Assembly (NCBI GenBank): GCA_963757125.1
Contig: CAVWQP010000004.1
Location: 124,001 to 188,000 of the forward strand
Source of the DNA: CAVVSD01 sp963757125
GTDB lineage: Bacteria > Actinomycetota > Thermoleophilia > Solirubrobacterales > Solirubrobacteraceae
Length of the DNA stretch: 64,000 bases
Direction of reading: 5' to 3'
Positions 39,401-47,090 of this stretch are shown here, one piece after another. How positions within the stretch are numbered: position 1 is the stretch's first letter; the number at the start of each line of letters is the position of its first letter. The translations under genes were made by a program, and so were the position numbers. Under the pieces are notes generated by a model that ran no database searches, was not told the DNA's origin, and worked only from the letters and a program-made list of their open reading frames with translations.

Positions 39401-39797
39401 GCACCTTCTCGCTGAGCGCGACGGCGGACACGACGACGACCGGCGGGTCGCCCTCCGCGGGCGCGAGCAGGGCGTCCATCGCGGCGACGCGGAGGCCGAC
39501 GAGATGCGGCGGCGGCGCCAAGTGTGACTCGTATGTCACACCGCGGCTCGGATAGAAGCGCACCTGGCGCGGCGCGAGCCACGCGCGCAGGTCGGCAGCG
39601 AGGTCGCGAGCCTGGCGGTCGTCGCCGGCGACCACCAGGGCGGGTCGGCGATCACCCTCTTCCAGGAGCGCCGAGATGACATAAGGGCGCAGCGAGGATG
39701 ACACGAATGCTCGTCCTCCAGAGCGCAGCAACTCGGCCCCCTCGGACGAGGAGGCGAACTGCGGGAGGAGGGTGCGAAGAGGAGCGGAGTCGGGCAT
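36441..39797 (-). CDS. mfd: Transcription-repair coupling factor Mfd
   Basis: 1118 residues from ATG 39797. The UvrB-homology module is at the N-terminus (residues 1-380, GDRRPALVVAGDD, RGGILDVYPATEDRAIRVDL). The RNA-polymerase interacting domain follows (TGDFVVHEDHGVARFAGFET, DKVFMPTEQLAKISRYVG). The SF2 translocase has Walker A GDVGYGKTEVALRAAFKA, the DEEQ box LLIVDEEQRFGVKQKE, TPIPRTLQMSLAG and the TRG-type motif QIRGRVGRSRERAYAYLLY. It pushes stalled RNA polymerase off lesions and recruits UvrA. The core between pth/rplY and mazG/eno is typical of Actinobacteria. Confidence 0.97.
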   Translation of the reverse strand: MPDSAPLRTLLPQFASSSEGAELLRSGGRAFVSSSLRPYVISALLEEGDRRPALVVAGDDRQARDLAADLRAWLAPRQVRFYPSRGVTYESHLAPPPHLVGLRVAAMDALLAPAEGDPPVVVVSAVALSEKVPDPELRPRSMTLRVGDLIDLDEVAGDLVAAGYERVDQVEDRGQFAMRGGILDVYPATEDRAIRVDLFDIEIETLRWFSTFTQRSLGETDQVEIAPSAELAAEHREVAEIAALEDERPDIAELLPVDRFRAFLDLADEADVLIAAEEEVEPALRDHWQDVCAAFHDDDARHLYVHPDAVRAGIDGRARYALSALSSDQPVQLHAQAAEATSRSLKEAESELEKLLRSGYRTVIAWPRRGEGDRARYNLTRLKAGWIGEETPEDLRFAQANLRDGFIAAGLKLAVIPEHRLFRRRRAERSEDRPRRGALRSFTDLRTGDFVVHEDHGVARFAGFETKTVAGVTRDYLELEFQGTDKVFMPTEQLAKISRYVGAGGSAPTLSKLGGSRWDTLKARARRAAQELAGELLNLYAERKRRSGHAFEPDGDWQREFEEAFPYTETPDQRDAIDVVKEDMEAPRPMDRLVCGDVGYGKTEVALRAAFKAAADGRQVLMLVPTTILAQQHAGTFAERLKDYPFTIEQVSRFRPAREQKEAIAGFAAGRVDILIGTHRLLSRDVRAKDLGLLIVDEEQRFGVKQKELLRQLKLKVDVISMSATPIPRTLQMSLAGVRDISVIETPPEGRRPVKTYVGEYDEDLVRQALKREGDRKGQAFFLHNRVETIDETAERLRGLCPDLKFEVAHGQMDEGELEARMLAFLRGDADVLVCTSIIESGIDIPQANTLIVDRADTFGLAQLYQIRGRVGRSRERAYAYLLYPSAAALTQEAGQRLAALSDYTELGAGFKVAMRDLELRGAGNLLGDEQSGHVAALGFELYMQMLDEAVEALAAEGEDREEVPEPVRLDVSVDAYVPADYIPYEQAKIDVHRRIAGARDVADLGVLRDELEDRFGPVPEPLSNLISLQQARIKFGQAGVTVVTFRGGRLAATPVELDSTRAKELRSRLPSALYESGRSQFSMRVPEDPAQRFPAVVQAADELLAVVSGVDAEAVAA

Positions 39798-39885
39798 GCG
39801 CGGCACCCGCTCGCGGTCGGCCGCGGCGGGGTCTACTGGACAAGTGTAGGAGCGCGTCGAGCGGGCATGCTCACCCCGACCCCGG

Positions 39886-39891
39886 TAGCCT
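39886..39891 (+). promoter_or_regulatory. -10 box (TAGCCT) of CAP-domain gene
   Basis: TAGCCT, 34 bases before GTG 39926, leaving room for a short leader with GGAGG. Confidence 0.4.
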
Positions 39892-39925
39892 CGGCCGCCG
39901 CGCCGTCGACATGGAGGTCCTCTCC

Positions 39926-40840
39926 GTGCGCTCATCCCCACGCCGTCTTGCAGCAGCCTGTCTGCTGCCGATATTCGTCGTCCTGCTTCTCTCCGCGCCT
40001 GCACAGGCATCGCGGACGGACTGCTCCCCTGAGCCCGGCTGGCCAGGGCAGGACTCGGCCTCCGCCGCGGAGATCGTGCGGCTCGTCAACGTCTACCGCG
40101 CGGGGAAGGGCCTGAGCCAGCTGACGATGTCGCAGTCGCTGACGAACGCGGCGGCGTGGAAGGCGAGCGAGCTCGCCGTGGACACGCCGGCGACGAACGG
40201 CGCCGCCTTCAGCCACAGCGACTACGGGACCAACCGCACCCCGGAGGCGCGCATCCAGACCTGCGGCTACGGCGACGCGTTCGGCGAGAACATCGCGCTC
40301 GGTCAGGCGTCGCCGCAGGCGGTCATGAACGCGTGGATCGCGTCCGCCGGCCACCGCGCGAACCTCGAGTACCCGGCCTGGACGGCGATCGGCGTCGGCG
40401 CCGCGGGCGGCAGCTGGGGCTACGGCTGGGTGCAGGACTTCGGCGTGTCCAACCCGGACCCGATCGCCACCCCGCTGGCGAGCCTCGCCCCGACACCGTC
40501 GACGACCGCGCCGACCGCCGCTGTCCCGCTGGCGAGCCCGCTCGTGGCGCCCGCTCCCGCGCCGGTCGTGGCGGCCGCCCCGGCCGCCGCCGCGCCCGGC
40601 GTCGAGATCATGGCCCGGCCCCGGTCCCGCACGCGGTCGCGCACCGCGCGCATCCGCTGGCACATCTCGGGCCAGATGCAGGAGCTGAGCTGCTCGCTCA
40701 ACGGCAAGACGCTGCGGCGCTGCGGCAGCACCGGCCGGACCGTGCACGTCCACCGCGGCCGTCACGTGTTCCGCGTGACCGTCACGGGCCCGATGGGCAC
40801 GGACACGCAGATGGTCCGCTGGCGCGTCGTGCGCGGCTAG
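39926..40840 (+). CDS. Secreted CAP (SCP/PR-1-like) domain protein
   Basis: 304 residues from GTG 39926 with GGAGG eight bases upstream; ATG 39911 is an alternative. Signal peptide RRLAAACLLPIFVVLLLSAP followed by AQAS. The CAP domain (about 35-170) shows EIVRLVNVYRAGKGLSQLTM, AAFSHSDYG, GENIALGQASPQAVMNAW and SAGHRANLEYPAWTAIGVGA, the CAP1/CAP2 signatures. An Ala/Pro-rich linker and a basic C-terminal domain with two Cys (LSCSLNGKTLRRCG) follow. It is an extracytoplasmic protein of unknown activity; bacterial CAP proteins are often wall-associated. Confidence 0.88.
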   Translation: MRSSPRRLAAACLLPIFVVLLLSAPAQASRTDCSPEPGWPGQDSASAAEIVRLVNVYRAGKGLSQLTMSQSLTNAAAWKASELAVDTPATNGAAFSHSDYGTNRTPEARIQTCGYGDAFGENIALGQASPQAVMNAWIASAGHRANLEYPAWTAIGVGAAGGSWGYGWVQDFGVSNPDPIATPLASLAPTPSTTAPTAAVPLASPLVAPAPAPVVAAAPAAAAPGVEIMARPRSRTRSRTARIRWHISGQMQELSCSLNGKTLRRCGSTGRTVHVHRGRHVFRVTVTGPMGTDTQMVRWRVVRG

Positions 40841-40841
40841 C

Positions 40842-41420
40842 TCAGACGGGATCGCCGAGCACGAGGGCCTCCGCCGCGTCTCGGGCGCGGTCGACGAGGT
40901 CCTGCACGTCGGCCTTGGGCTCGGTGAACCGGCCCAGGACGTAGCCGGCGACGATGTCGGGGTCGGTCGAGTCGGGCCGGCCCACGCCGATCCGCACGCG
41001 GCCGAAGCCGGGATCGCCCAGGCCGCGGCGCAGCGACTTGAGGCCGTTGTGGCCGGCCAGGCCCCCGCCGACGCGCGTGCGGATGTCGCCGAACGGCAGG
41101 TCGATCTCGTCGTGGAGCACCAGGACGCGCTCGAGCGGCACCTTCAGGGCGCCGCGCGCGGGGCCGACGGACTCCCCGGCCTCGTTCATGTACGTCTGCG
41201 GCAGGAGCATCGCGACGCGCGGGCCGCCGATCCCCGCACGCCCCTCCGTGAAGAGGCCGCGGTACTTCGTCTTGGCCTTCGGCAGGTCCCACCGCGCGCC
41301 GAGGGCGTTCGCGACGTCGAAACCGATGTTGTGGCGCGTCCCGGCGTAGCGGGTGCCGGGGTTCCCGAGCCCGACGATGAGCCAGTCGACGGGCGCGGAC
41401 CCGCCGCCGCGCCACTGCAC
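40842..41420 (-). CDS. pth: Peptidyl-tRNA hydrolase
   Basis: 192 residues from GTG 41420. WLIVGLGNPGTRYAGTRHNI carries the catalytic His of the HN pair. QTYMNEAGESVGP, HDEIDLPFGDIRTRVGGGLA and GHNGLKSLRRGLG are the conserved ligand-binding blocks. It hydrolyses peptidyl-tRNA dropped from the ribosome. It follows rplY closely on the same strand, as in many Actinobacteria. The alternative frame in the same region is a shadow. Confidence 0.97.
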   Translation of the reverse strand: MQWRGGGSAPVDWLIVGLGNPGTRYAGTRHNIGFDVANALGARWDLPKAKTKYRGLFTEGRAGIGGPRVAMLLPQTYMNEAGESVGPARGALKVPLERVLVLHDEIDLPFGDIRTRVGGGLAGHNGLKSLRRGLGDPGFGRVRIGVGRPDSTDPDIVAGYVLGRFTEPKADVQDLVDRARDAAEALVLGDPV

Positions 41421-41429
41421 GACGGTCGG

Positions 41430-42131
41430 CTACTCGTCGGAGGAGTCGCCCGCGTCGGCCGACTCCTCGGCGTCCGCGGCTGCCTCTTCGTCGCCCTCGC
41501 CCTCGCCGACGACGCCCGTCTCCTGCTCGATGGCCTCCTCGGCGTCCTCCTCGGCCTCGACGTCGACGTTCGGCGGCGACAGGGTCACCAGCGTCGTCTC
41601 CTCGAGGTCGTCGAGCAGCGTCACGCCCTTGGGGGCGGCGAGCGACGACAGGTACAGCGTGTCGTTGATCTCCATCTTCGAGACGTCGAACGTGATCGTC
41701 TCGGGGATGTCGTTCGGCAGCGCCTCGACGTTGACCTCGCGGGTGATCTGGTCGAGCACGCCGCCGTTGACGACGCCAGGGGCCTCGTCGGCGCCGGTGA
41801 GCTCGACGGAGACCGTCGCGTGGATCGCCACGTCGAGCCGGACGCGGAGGAGATCGACGTGCATCGTCTCGCCGCGGACCGGGTGGTACTGCGCGTCCTT
41901 GAGGACGGCGGGGGCCGACGTGCCCTCGAGCTGGAGGTCGAGGACCGCGCCGCTCGCCGCGAGCGCGTGACGCAGCTCGCGAGCGTCGACGGTGAAGGAG
42001 ACCGGCTCGCCCTCGCCGCCGTACAGCACGCCCGGCACCTGTCCGGTGCGGCGCAGCCGACGCGTCGCGCGAGAGCCACCGGAGGTGTCGCGCGGGGTGA
42101 GCGCGAGTTGTGTGCCCTGATTGGTCGCCAT
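41430..42131 (-). CDS. rplY: 50S ribosomal protein L25/general stress protein Ctc
   Basis: 233 residues from ATG 42131, which is leaderless (TACCCT box 11 bases upstream). The L25 N-terminal domain has TPRDTSGGSRATRRLRRTGQ followed by VPGVLYGGEGEPVSF. The TL5-type C-terminal domain has VSVELTGADEAPGVVNGGVL and VEALPNDIPETITFDVS, and an acidic disordered tail (EAEEDAEEAIEQE and on) closes it. It binds 5S rRNA. It is co-oriented with pth. Confidence 0.95.
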   Translation of the reverse strand: MATNQGTQLALTPRDTSGGSRATRRLRRTGQVPGVLYGGEGEPVSFTVDARELRHALAASGAVLDLQLEGTSAPAVLKDAQYHPVRGETMHVDLLRVRLDVAIHATVSVELTGADEAPGVVNGGVLDQITREVNVEALPNDIPETITFDVSKMEINDTLYLSSLAAPKGVTLLDDLEETTLVTLSPPNVDVEAEEDAEEAIEQETGVVGEGEGDEEAAADAEESADAGDSSDE

Positions 42132-42142
42132 AGCGGTCAGAG

Positions 42143-42148
42143 AGGGTA
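42143..42148 (-). promoter_or_regulatory. -10 box (TACCCT) of rplY
   Basis: Minus-strand TACCCT, eleven bases before ATG 42131. Confidence 0.45.
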
Positions 42149-42163
42149 GCGGCTCTTGCGCGA

Positions 42164-44078
42164 CTACTGGCCCGGCACGGGGCCGATCTGCTGCGTCTGC
42201 GTGTACCACCGGTTCACGTCGAACCACGCGGGCTTCTTCGAGCGGTCGGCGAAGCGCAGCAGGCCCTTCTCGTGGATCGGCGGGTCGGGGCGCGGGTTGC
42301 CGCCGTCCCAGCCCGGGCGCACGCGGAACTCCTCGATCGCCCAGTAGATCGCGCCGCTGAGCCACGGCTTCGTCGCGAAGATCCCGAGGTGGTAGTTCAC
42401 GAAGTCCTGCTGGAACTGGAACGTGCCCTTCTCCTCGACCGGGCCGTCGCGGTTCGCCTCGGCGCCGAACTCGGTCACCATGATCGCCTTCTGCGGGTAG
42501 CAGGCGCGGACCGAGTCGAGGTAGTCCGAGAGCGCATCGCGGTCGGCGATCACGCCGTTCGGGCCCGGGTACCAGCCGAAGTAGTCGTTGATGCCCACGA
42601 CGTCGAGCGGCGCGTACTCGGGCTGGCAGCCGACCGACGGGTAGCCGGCCACGGCCAGGCCGATCGGGCGCGTCGGGTCCAGCGCCTTGGCCTGCGCGGT
42701 CGCGCGGCGGATGTAGTCGCCCTGCACCGGGCCCGGCCGCGAGGACAGCTCGTTGCCCAGCGACCAGACGATGATCGACGGGTGGTTCTGGTTGGCGTTG
42801 ATGTTCGCCGCCAGCTCCTTCGCCGCCAGCTTGCGCACGATCTCGCGCTTGAGGTACTGCGTCTTCACCGCGTACACCGGGACCTCGGACCACAGGAGGA
42901 TGCCCTCCTTGTCGGCGAGCTCCTCGAGGTAGGGATGCAGCGGGTAGTGGGCGCGGATGATCGTCGCCCCGAGCTCCTTGACCTCGGCGATGTACTGCGC
43001 GCGCCGGGCGTTGTCGACCGCGAAGCCGACCGTCGGATCGTCCTCGTGCAGGCCGACGCCGCGCACGTTGAGCGGCCGCCCGTTGAGGAACAGCTTGCCG
43101 CCGATCACCTGGATCTTGCGGATGCCGGTCTTGAGCTGCCAGCCCGCGACCTTCGTGCTCCCGACCCGCGCGGCGAAGCGCGCGGTGTAGAGGGTCGGGG
43201 ACCCCGGCGCCCACAGGCGCGGGTTCTTGACGGTGATGCGCTTGGAGAACGTCGCGAAGTCGTGCGCGCCGACGTTCGCGCTGCCGAGGCTCACGTCGCG
43301 CCCGCCGAAGCTCCCGGTGACGCGGACGCGCTGGGCCGACGAGGCGGCGTTGCGCACCGTCGTGCGCAGGAGCACCGTGGCGTCGCAGCTCGCGCACGGC
43401 AGCTCGGGCCGCGCGACCACCGTGTTGAAGTCGATCCGGTCGACCTTGCGGAGGTAGACCTCGCGGAGGATCCCGCCGTAGTTCCACCAGCCGCCGGTCG
43501 GCAGGTTCGTCGTCGAGAGGCCCGACGGCGGGAAGTCGGTCGGGTGGCGGCGGCTGTCGACGCGCACGACGAGGCGGTTGACGCCGTTGCGCTTGAGCAG
43601 CGACGACGGGATCCGGATCTCGAACGGCAGGTAGGCGCCGGTGTTGGAGCCGATCGGCTTGCCGTTCATCCAGAAGCGCGCCCGGTAGTTCACCGACTCG
43701 AAGCGCAGCACCCAGCTCATCCGCTTGTTGGAGCTCGGCAGGTGGAAGTCCTTGCGGTACCACCCGATCGACCCGGCCATCGACTCGTTCGACGTGTCGG
43801 TGGCGTTCCAGGCGTTGGGAACCTTGGTGGGCGCCCAGCCCGCGGTGCTCGTCGTGCGCATGAAGCGCTGCGCGAGCCCCTGGTCGGCGGAGTCCAGGCG
43901 GAACAGCCAGTCGCCGCCCATGCAGGTAGCGGCCGTCGGGGCCGGCCTCGTAGAGGGCGCCGCTCGTGAGCCCGTCCGCCGCGTGCGCGGCCGGAGCGAG
44001 GACGGCGATCGACAGGAGGGTCGCGCAGATGGCGACGACGAAGCGCAGGTGGGGCATCGGGCTCGCGGATCGGGACAT
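42164..44078 (-). pseudogene. Secreted GH2-type glycoside hydrolase (beta-glucuronidase-like), frameshifted
   Basis: From ATG 44078 (or 44057) a signal peptide reads HLRFVVAICATLLSIAVLAP, then AAHAADG and LYEAGPDGRYL. At about 43922 the frame breaks: GGDWLFRLD and everything after lies in the next frame, from ATG 43921 (585 residues) to TAG 42164. Removing the A in CTGCATGGGC restores it. The downstream body is a clear GH2: sugar-binding jelly roll (FHLPSSNKRMSWVLRFESVN), Ig-like domain, TIM barrel with acid/base Glu in IVWSLGNELSSR and nucleophile Glu in VTEFGAEAN. It is likely exported and active on a beta-glycoside if the break is a sequencing error. Confidence 0.8.
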
Positions 44079-44126
44079 GGGGGCAGCGCGCTGCAACACG
44101 GCGGGGGACGCGGAGTTGCGCGCGTC

Positions 44127-44549
44127 TCAGCTGCAGGCGGCCTGCCGGCCGATCGGCGCGCTGAGGTCCAGCAGCGTGACGGATTGACCGGACAGCGGCG
44201 TCCCGGCCCGCTTCACGAGGACGCACTGCACGGTCGTGAGCCGGCCGGGCGTGATCCAGACGACGCGCGTCGGGGCCGTCTTGCTCGTCAGCGTGTGCGA
44301 CGTGGCGGAGTCGATGCGGACGATGGTCACGTCGCCCGGTGCGCGCAGCTGCCGGGCGTTCGCCCGGACCCGCGCGACGCACGCGTCGTCCCGGCAGTCG
44401 ACGTCGCGCAGCATGCGGTCAGCGTCCCCGCGCGCCTGGGCCTGCAGGACCTCGAGCACCGCTTCGCGCTCGGCGTTCTCGGTGCCCAGCCAGCGCGAGA
44501 GGAACGCCGAGATCACCAGGAAGAGCACGACCGCGACGGCGACGACCAC
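44127..44549 (-). CDS. Membrane-anchored hypothetical protein
   Basis: 140 residues from GTG 44549; the frame is closed by a stop eleven codons further upstream, so this is the only start. One N-terminal helix (VVAVAVVLFLVISAFL) anchors it, then an extracytoplasmic domain with DVDCRDDACVARVRA (possible disulfide) and LTTVQCVLVKRAG, ending in a Cys-Ser. No family is recognised. It sits upstream of the GH2 gene on the same strand. Confidence 0.65.
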   Translation of the reverse strand: MVVAVAVVLFLVISAFLSRWLGTENAEREAVLEVLQAQARGDADRMLRDVDCRDDACVARVRANARQLRAPGDVTIVRIDSATSHTLTSKTAPTRVVWITPGRLTTVQCVLVKRAGTPLSGQSVTLLDLSAPIGRQAACS

Positions 44550-44607
44550 CCAGCGGCGATGGCGCCGAGGGGCGGCCGGCCGCGACGGTCACGCGCCCTC
44601 ACCCTGG

Positions 44608-44655
44608 CGTTGGGTCGCCGCGACCCAACGCCGCCGACGGCGAAGCCGTCGGCGG
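44608..44655 (-). terminator. Tandem hairpins after the 44656 gene
   Basis: CGTTGGGTCG-CCG-CGACCCAACG (44608-44630) and CCGCCGACGGC-GAA-GCCGTCGGCGG (44631-44655) are both perfect and directly adjacent. The second starts on the base after the stop codon (44656). Confidence 0.6.
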
Positions 44656-45348
44656 TCATGGTTCCTCGGCCATGTCCTCGCCGTTGAGCTCCAGGAACCG
44701 CTGGACGGACGCCTCCTGCTTGGAGAGCAGGTCGGCCATCCGGAGCGCGTGGTCGTGGGCGCGCTCCATGAAGTCCTCGAGGCAGCGGTCGGGATCGTCG
44801 GGCAGCGGATAGACGTGCGCGACATCCTGCTGCGCACACGCGATCCCGAGCGGCGGCAGCCCCTCGGCGAGGGTGCGCGCGCCGCAGACGGGCACGATCG
44901 TCAGGTGCTGCTCGGGTGCGTTGAGGGCGATGGGCATGAGCCGGTGCGCGGGAAGGCGCACGCTCAGTGTGACGCCTCGGTCCACGTCCACCGCCGCGAC
45001 GCGCGACAGCGCGTCCGCCCACACGGACAGGACCGTGTCCGCCGCGACGATCGCGTCGCGGATCGCCTTGGCCTGCGTCGCGTAGAGCTCCTCGGCCTCG
45101 TCGCGATCGGCGGCGTCGCCCAGATCGAGGTCGCACGGCACCCTGAGCAGCTCGGACGCCGTGACGGCCGCGCCGGCGCCCTTGCCGCCGTTCGCCACGT
45201 ACGTCTGGATCGTCCCCAGATCGCGACGGCCGTGGAAGATGACGGTCACGGCCTCGGACATCGCCAGGCCCCCGACCCGCAGCGCCACCGCGGCGGACGC
45301 CTCCGCATCGATGAGAGCGCGCTGCAGCAGGTCGTCAGCTTCGTCCAT
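44656..45348 (-). CDS. Hypothetical protein, helical, not recognised
   Basis: 230 residues from ATG 45348 with GGAGG just upstream. It begins with a helical segment (DEADDLLQRALIDAEASAAV), continues with VTVIFHGRRDLGTIQTYVAN, QAKAIRDAIVAADTVLSVWA and TLSVRLPAHRLMPIALNAPE, and closes with a helix containing RCLEDFMERAHDHALRMADL. It is one coherent soluble protein. No motif assigns it to a family; function unknown. Confidence 0.7.
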   Translation of the reverse strand: MDEADDLLQRALIDAEASAAVALRVGGLAMSEAVTVIFHGRRDLGTIQTYVANGGKGAGAAVTASELLRVPCDLDLGDAADRDEAEELYATQAKAIRDAIVAADTVLSVWADALSRVAAVDVDRGVTLSVRLPAHRLMPIALNAPEQHLTIVPVCGARTLAEGLPPLGIACAQQDVAHVYPLPDDPDRCLEDFMERAHDHALRMADLLSKQEASVQRFLELNGEDMAEEP

Positions 45349-45455
45349 GATCCCTCCTACGTCCCGTTCACCACCCGAACCCGACTCATGGTCGTGGACC
45401 GTGGGTACCCAGTGTCAGGGACCGACCGGCGGAAATCCAGCGAGGACACTTCGAC

Positions 45456-45731
45456 ATGACGCTCATCTACAAGCCCATCGGGATCATCCTGGGCATCCTC
45501 GGCGGCATCGCCGGTCGCCAGATCTTCAACCAGATCTGGCAGCGCGTCGACAACGAGGAGCCGCCGGAGCCGACGACCCGCGACTCGTCGCTCAAGCGCG
45601 TGATCGCCGCGGTCGCGCTGCAGGGCATGATCTTCGCCGTCGTGAAAGCGCTCATCCAGCGCGGCGGCGCGCGGACGTGGAAGCACTTCCTCGGCGTGTG
45701 GCCGGGCGAGAAGCGCCCCGACCCGTCGTAG
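45456..45731 (+). CDS. DUF4235 family membrane protein
   Basis: 91 residues. Two hydrophobic stretches: IYKPIGIILGILGGIAGRQI at the N-terminus and LKRVIAAVALQGMIFAVVKA in the middle, with the conserved W-K and the R-G-G-A-R turn near the end. This matches the actinobacterial DUF4235 family of small membrane proteins. Function unknown. It probably starts an operon with the next two genes. Confidence 0.85.
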   Translation: MTLIYKPIGIILGILGGIAGRQIFNQIWQRVDNEEPPEPTTRDSSLKRVIAAVALQGMIFAVVKALIQRGGARTWKHFLGVWPGEKRPDPS

Positions 45732-45736
45732 CACGC

Positions 45737-46054
45737 GTGAGCGCGGCCGCGAACCTCATGGACCGGCTCGGGCTCACGGACGAGGAGCTCTGCGCCGTGC
45801 TCGACGTCGATCCGATCGCCGTGATCGCCGGGGAGCTCGACCATCGTCCCGAGCTCCCGATCCTGCTCGTCCTGACCGCGGAGGCGTCCGAGGCGGTCGG
45901 CCCGGACTCGCTGCGCCGCTGGGTCCGCACGAGCGGCCCGCGCGGGCGCCCGGTCGACCTGCTGCTCGCGCGCGACTTCGCCGGGTTCGAGGACGCCGTG
46001 GGCGAGCTGTCCGCGCGCGGGTTCGTCGTCCGCGCGTCGGGATCCCGGCCGTGA
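45737..46054 (+). CDS. Hypothetical protein
   Basis: 105 residues from GTG 45737, five bases after the DUF4235 gene. It opens with ANLMDRLGLTDEELCAVLDV, which looks like a small helix-turn-helix or DNA-binding-like helix pair, then LPILLVLTAEASEAVGPDSL and VDLLLARDFAGFEDAVGELS. The stop overlaps the GTG of the next gene. No family is recognised. Confidence 0.6.
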   Translation: MSAAANLMDRLGLTDEELCAVLDVDPIAVIAGELDHRPELPILLVLTAEASEAVGPDSLRRWVRTSGPRGRPVDLLLARDFAGFEDAVGELSARGFVVRASGSRP

Positions 46055-46617
46055 GCGGCGTGCGCATCGCTGCGTGGCAGCACGTCGAGGGGCGCCGCGG
46101 CTTCGAGGTCGCCCGTCTCCAGGCCGGGGAGGCCGGCGGCTACCGGATCGACGGGCACAGCACCGGCGAGGACGAGGGCATGGGCTGGGGCATGCACTAC
46201 GCCCTCCACGTCGATGCGTCGTGGGCGACGCGGTCGCTCGACGCGGCCGGGTTCGCCGAGGACGGGCCGTGGTCGCTCTCGCTGGCGGCCGACGGCGCCG
46301 GCGCCTGGACGCGCGACGGCGTCGCCGCCCCCGAGTTCGACGGCTGCCTGGACGTCGACATGGTCTCCACCGTGCTCACCAACACGCTCGCGGTGCGGCG
46401 GCTCGGCCTCGAGGTCGAGGGCTCCGCGACGCTGGACGCCGTCTGGATCGGGACGCCCGCCGGCCGCGAGGTGGAGCGCATGCCGCAGCGCTACACCCGG
46501 GTCGGCATCCGCGGCTTCCGCTTCGAGGTCGTCGGCGGCGACTTCGAGGCGGACCTCGAGATCGACGAGTTCGGCCTCGTGCTCATCTATCCGGGTCTCG
46601 CTCAGCGGGTCGCCTGA
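46051..46617 (+). CDS. Putative glycolipid-binding protein (PA1994-like)
   Basis: 188 residues from GTG 46051 (overlap with the upstream stop). The family signatures are seen: GGYRIDGHSTGEDEG and WGMHYALHVD, FDGCLDVDMVSTVLTNTLAV (usual F-x-G-C-x-x-V-D...T-N-T-L pattern), RRLGLEVEG, and the ending DLEIDEFGLVLIYPG. PA1994-type domains bind glycolipids in the Pseudomonas structure; a role here is inference. It converges on the SnoaL gene with a 16-base overlap. Confidence 0.85.
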   Translation: MSGVRIAAWQHVEGRRGFEVARLQAGEAGGYRIDGHSTGEDEGMGWGMHYALHVDASWATRSLDAAGFAEDGPWSLSLAADGAGAWTRDGVAAPEFDGCLDVDMVSTVLTNTLAVRRLGLEVEGSATLDAVWIGTPAGREVERMPQRYTRVGIRGFRFEVVGGDFEADLEIDEFGLVLIYPGLAQRVA

Positions 46618-47036
46618 GGCGACGCGCCGAGCTGGCGCAGCAGCCCCGGCGTGTCCCAGAGGTGCCACAGGTCGCTGACGCGCCCGTCGGCGTAGCGGAA
46701 GAAGTGCATGTGCGCGACCTCGATGCGCCGGCCCGTGGCGTCCAGGCCGGGCGGGACGAGCCCGAGGTGGCCGAGGTGCGTCCCCGTCATCGTCGAGCGG
46801 CACGCGACGACGTCGCCCTCGGCGAGCAGCTCGTGGACCTCGAAGTGCACGTCCGGGAACGCGGTGCGCATCGCGACCACGACCCGCTTGAGGTGCTCGC
46901 AGAACGGGGCGCCGGCCGGCTCCTGGTGGTCGACGCTGCCGGCGCCGAGCACCTCGTCGACGTAGTCGAGGTCGCCCTGGTGGAACATCCGCTCGAAGCT
47001 CTCGAGGGTCAGGTCCTTCATCTCAGCCGTCGTCAT
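46602..47036 (-). CDS. SnoaL-like polyketide cyclase family protein
   Basis: 144 residues. Features of ester-cyclase SnoaL: a VDHQEPAG loop, KRVVVAMRTAFPDVHFEVHE, the Asp-containing LLAEGDVVACRSTMTGTHLG, and GRRIEVAHMHFFRYADGRV followed by DLWHLWDTPGLLRQLG. The His and Asp positions of the active site appear present. The substrate is unknown. It is divergent from a TetR regulator across a 54-base gap that contains an inverted repeat, so its expression is probably ligand-controlled. Confidence 0.85.
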   Translation of the reverse strand: MTTAEMKDLTLESFERMFHQGDLDYVDEVLGAGSVDHQEPAGAPFCEHLKRVVVAMRTAFPDVHFEVHELLAEGDVVACRSTMTGTHLGHLGLVPPGLDATGRRIEVAHMHFFRYADGRVSDLWHLWDTPGLLRQLGASPQATR

Positions 47037-47049
47037 GGTCGGCCTTTCG

Positions 47050-47086
47050 TTAGAACGCTATTCCAATGACTGGAACGGTACTCTAA
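47050..47086. promoter_or_regulatory. Probable TetR operator (inverted repeat)
   Basis: Arms 47050-47065 and 47071-47086 (core TTCCA..TGGAA, outer TTAGA..TCTAA) are complementary at 11 of 16 positions around ATGAC. It lies in the 54-base divergent gap between SnoaL (start 47036) and TetR (start 47091). Confidence 0.6.
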
Positions 47087-47090
47087 TGCG

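Noticed and set aside
36819..39527. 902-residue plus-strand open frame opposite mfd
   Set aside because: Antisense to a well-supported gene and lacks any recognisable domain; caused by high-GC third positions.
41430..44099. One 889-residue protein joining the GH2 signal frame to L25
   Set aside because: Between the signal peptide and L25 the frame is a shadow of GH2, with Arg/Pro/Ala-biased residues; the two ends belong to separate genes.
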